From contig NZ_JACHGJ010000001.1 of assembly GCF_014207565.1 (NCBI RefSeq), positions 620,001 through 684,000 of the forward strand: a stretch of DNA of 64,000 bases, given 5' to 3'. Below the pieces are notes generated by a model, which saw only the letters and a program-made list of their open reading frames with translations, had not been told where the DNA came from and searched no databases. Positions within the stretch are counted from its first letter, which is position 1. The number at the start of each line of letters is the position of its first letter. This DNA is from Spirochaeta isovalerica (lineage in GTDB: Bacteria; Spirochaetota; Spirochaetia; DSM-2461). The translations under genes and the position numbers were made by a program. Of this stretch, positions 63,114-64,000 are shown in pieces.

Positions 63114-63989
63114 TTACAGATCCGATAAGCTATGGCTGTCATCCTTGTTTTTTTTCTGCTTTTGCTGGAAAGAATCGGAAAATTCATTCCACGCTTCATT
63201 CTGCTCCTGTTTGGTATAACGACGTTTCTTGACTTGTACGTCCTTTTTATCCATGGCGGCACGGCTTTTCCGTGTGAACTGCTGTTTCTGCTTTTGTCTC
63301 TTTTTGTATTCGGCGCGGCGCTCCTCTTTAGTCATGGAGGAAAAGTCGGGAATGTTCTCTTTTCTCGGTCCGCTGCTGATTAGGGAATTTTCAGCCTGTC
63401 TTGCGAGAAGAGGACGGCTCATGCCCATAAAGGTTTTTCTATAGCTGTCATAACGCCCCAGAATGCGAATGACAAGCTGTTTCCATACAGGTATCCTTAA
63501 AAAGGCATATTGAAAGATCTCAAGTATATTCAGGTCGAAAAGAACTTCCAGAGGTTTGAACTTCAGTTTTCCCGACTCGAAATAATTCTCCAGAAGGCTT
63601 TTTATTTTGGTAACATCGTTAACCTTCATCTTTCTCTTGGCTGTATGAATGATTGCTTCGGAAACGATCGCCGGTCTGTCGAGCAGTGCTATCATCATCG
63701 GATCCCAATCATTGATTTTTTCTCTGATGCTGTTGCGGAAATTTTCATTGCTGTAGAAGACCGATACATTGGATTTATTGTTCGTTCTGAGCAGAGATTC
63801 CATCAGCTTCTTGTATTCATCGAGCAGGTCTGCAGAGAACTGCGCCATATTCGATACGAAGTAGGAATAGAGATTGTCTCTGTGAATATATTTTTTTCCA
63901 ATATAGACAATGTGGGGCAGCTGGGTTTTCTTTTTCGATTTTACGAAATTTTCGTAAAACTTATCTTTGAAATCAGGCCAGCGGTTCAT
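63114..63989 (-). CDS. Unknown protein, possibly extending past right edge
   Basis: At least 291 residues, unrecognised. The first 190 residues are alpha-rich and hydrophilic with a few hydrophobic stretches (FDLNILEIFQYAFLRIPVWKQLVIRILG). The last 90 are highly basic (Lys/Arg/Gln-rich: KKRQKQKQQFTRKSRAAMDKK). The basic tail suggests binding to nucleic acid. The frame remains open beyond the ATG at 63989 to the edge, so the true start may lie outside the window. It is the first gene seen in the prfB run. Confidence 0.6.
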   Translation of the reverse strand: MNRWPDFKDKFYENFVKSKKKTQLPHIVYIGKKYIHRDNLYSYFVSNMAQFSADLLDEYKKLMESLLRTNNKSNVSVFYSNENFRNSIREKINDWDPMMIALLDRPAIVSEAIIHTAKRKMKVNDVTKIKSLLENYFESGKLKFKPLEVLFDLNILEIFQYAFLRIPVWKQLVIRILGRYDSYRKTFMGMSRPLLARQAENSLISSGPRKENIPDFSSMTKEERRAEYKKRQKQKQQFTRKSRAAMDKKDVQVKKRRYTKQEQNEAWNEFSDSFQQKQKKNKDDSHSLSDL

Positions 63990-64000
63990 GGCCTTTTCCA

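Overview
The window looks like a chromosomal segment of a free-living spirochaete (Spirochaetota, probably Spirochaetales). I infer this from gene content, not from an rRNA marker. The signs are a G/K-type phosphofructokinase, a TGS-domain uridine-kinase-like protein, two DUF115/MptE-like proteins beside a huge acidic protein, many spirochaete-style TPR, GGDEF-like and PEGA proteins, and mcsA-mcsB-clpC without ctsR. Base composition is moderately AT-rich, as expected for marine or sediment spirochaetes. Genes are tightly packed, often with ATGA or TAATG overlaps. I saw no IS element, prophage, rRNA, tRNA or CRISPR array.

Layout: 1-1734, 5-prime part of an unknown minus-strand gene running off the left edge. 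1837-7529, a membrane pseudokinase, then an envelope-lipid cassette (GT4 glycosyltransferase, PlsC-like acyltransferase, RND/MMPL exporter). 7612-8655, a TetR regulator divergent from a small membrane protein, with clear promoter and operators. 8656-9354, a compact structured RNA leader followed by two 67-residue paralogues. 9359-11722, an unknown protein and phosphofructokinase. 11871-14854, an M20-like protein lacking metal ligands, glucosyl-3-phosphoglycerate synthase and an ABC ATPase. 14858-25220, a DivIC/FtsB-like protein, the acidic-protein/DUF115 operon, a MEMO protein and a second acidic membrane protein.

25248-33876, RNase Z, cardiolipin synthase, a 1630-residue surface protein with Ig-like modules and a C-terminal barrel-like domain, and an SfsA protein with an extra GIY-YIG/DUF123-like domain. 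33877-34327 has no convincing gene, but holds a promoter, a row of hairpins and a terminator: a candidate small RNA or leader. 34328-38980, a small membrane protein and an aminoacyl-tRNA synthetase group (tyrS, glyQS, gltX). 39189-45536, c-di-GMP-style proteins with degenerate catalytic motifs and the TGS/uridine-kinase-like protein. 45606-48345, an ABC/GntR(YtrA-type)/DUF2807 operon with its operator. 48468-54472, a TPR protein, clpC, mcsB and a very short mcsA. 54555-63989, a long minus-strand run: Lol-type ABC system, an exported repeat protein, ftsY, a PEGA protein, a CheY-like regulator, prfB with a programmed +1 frameshift, a Cas2-like protein and an unknown protein at the right edge.

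Most interesting: (i) the three-way-junction leader before the twin small proteins; (ii) the promoter-hairpins-terminator unit near 34.0-34.3 kb; (iii) the acidic scaffold/DUF115 operon; (iv) several apparent pseudoenzymes (M20, receiver, GGDEF, kinase); (v) the SfsA fusion, orphan Cas2-like protein and minimal McsA.
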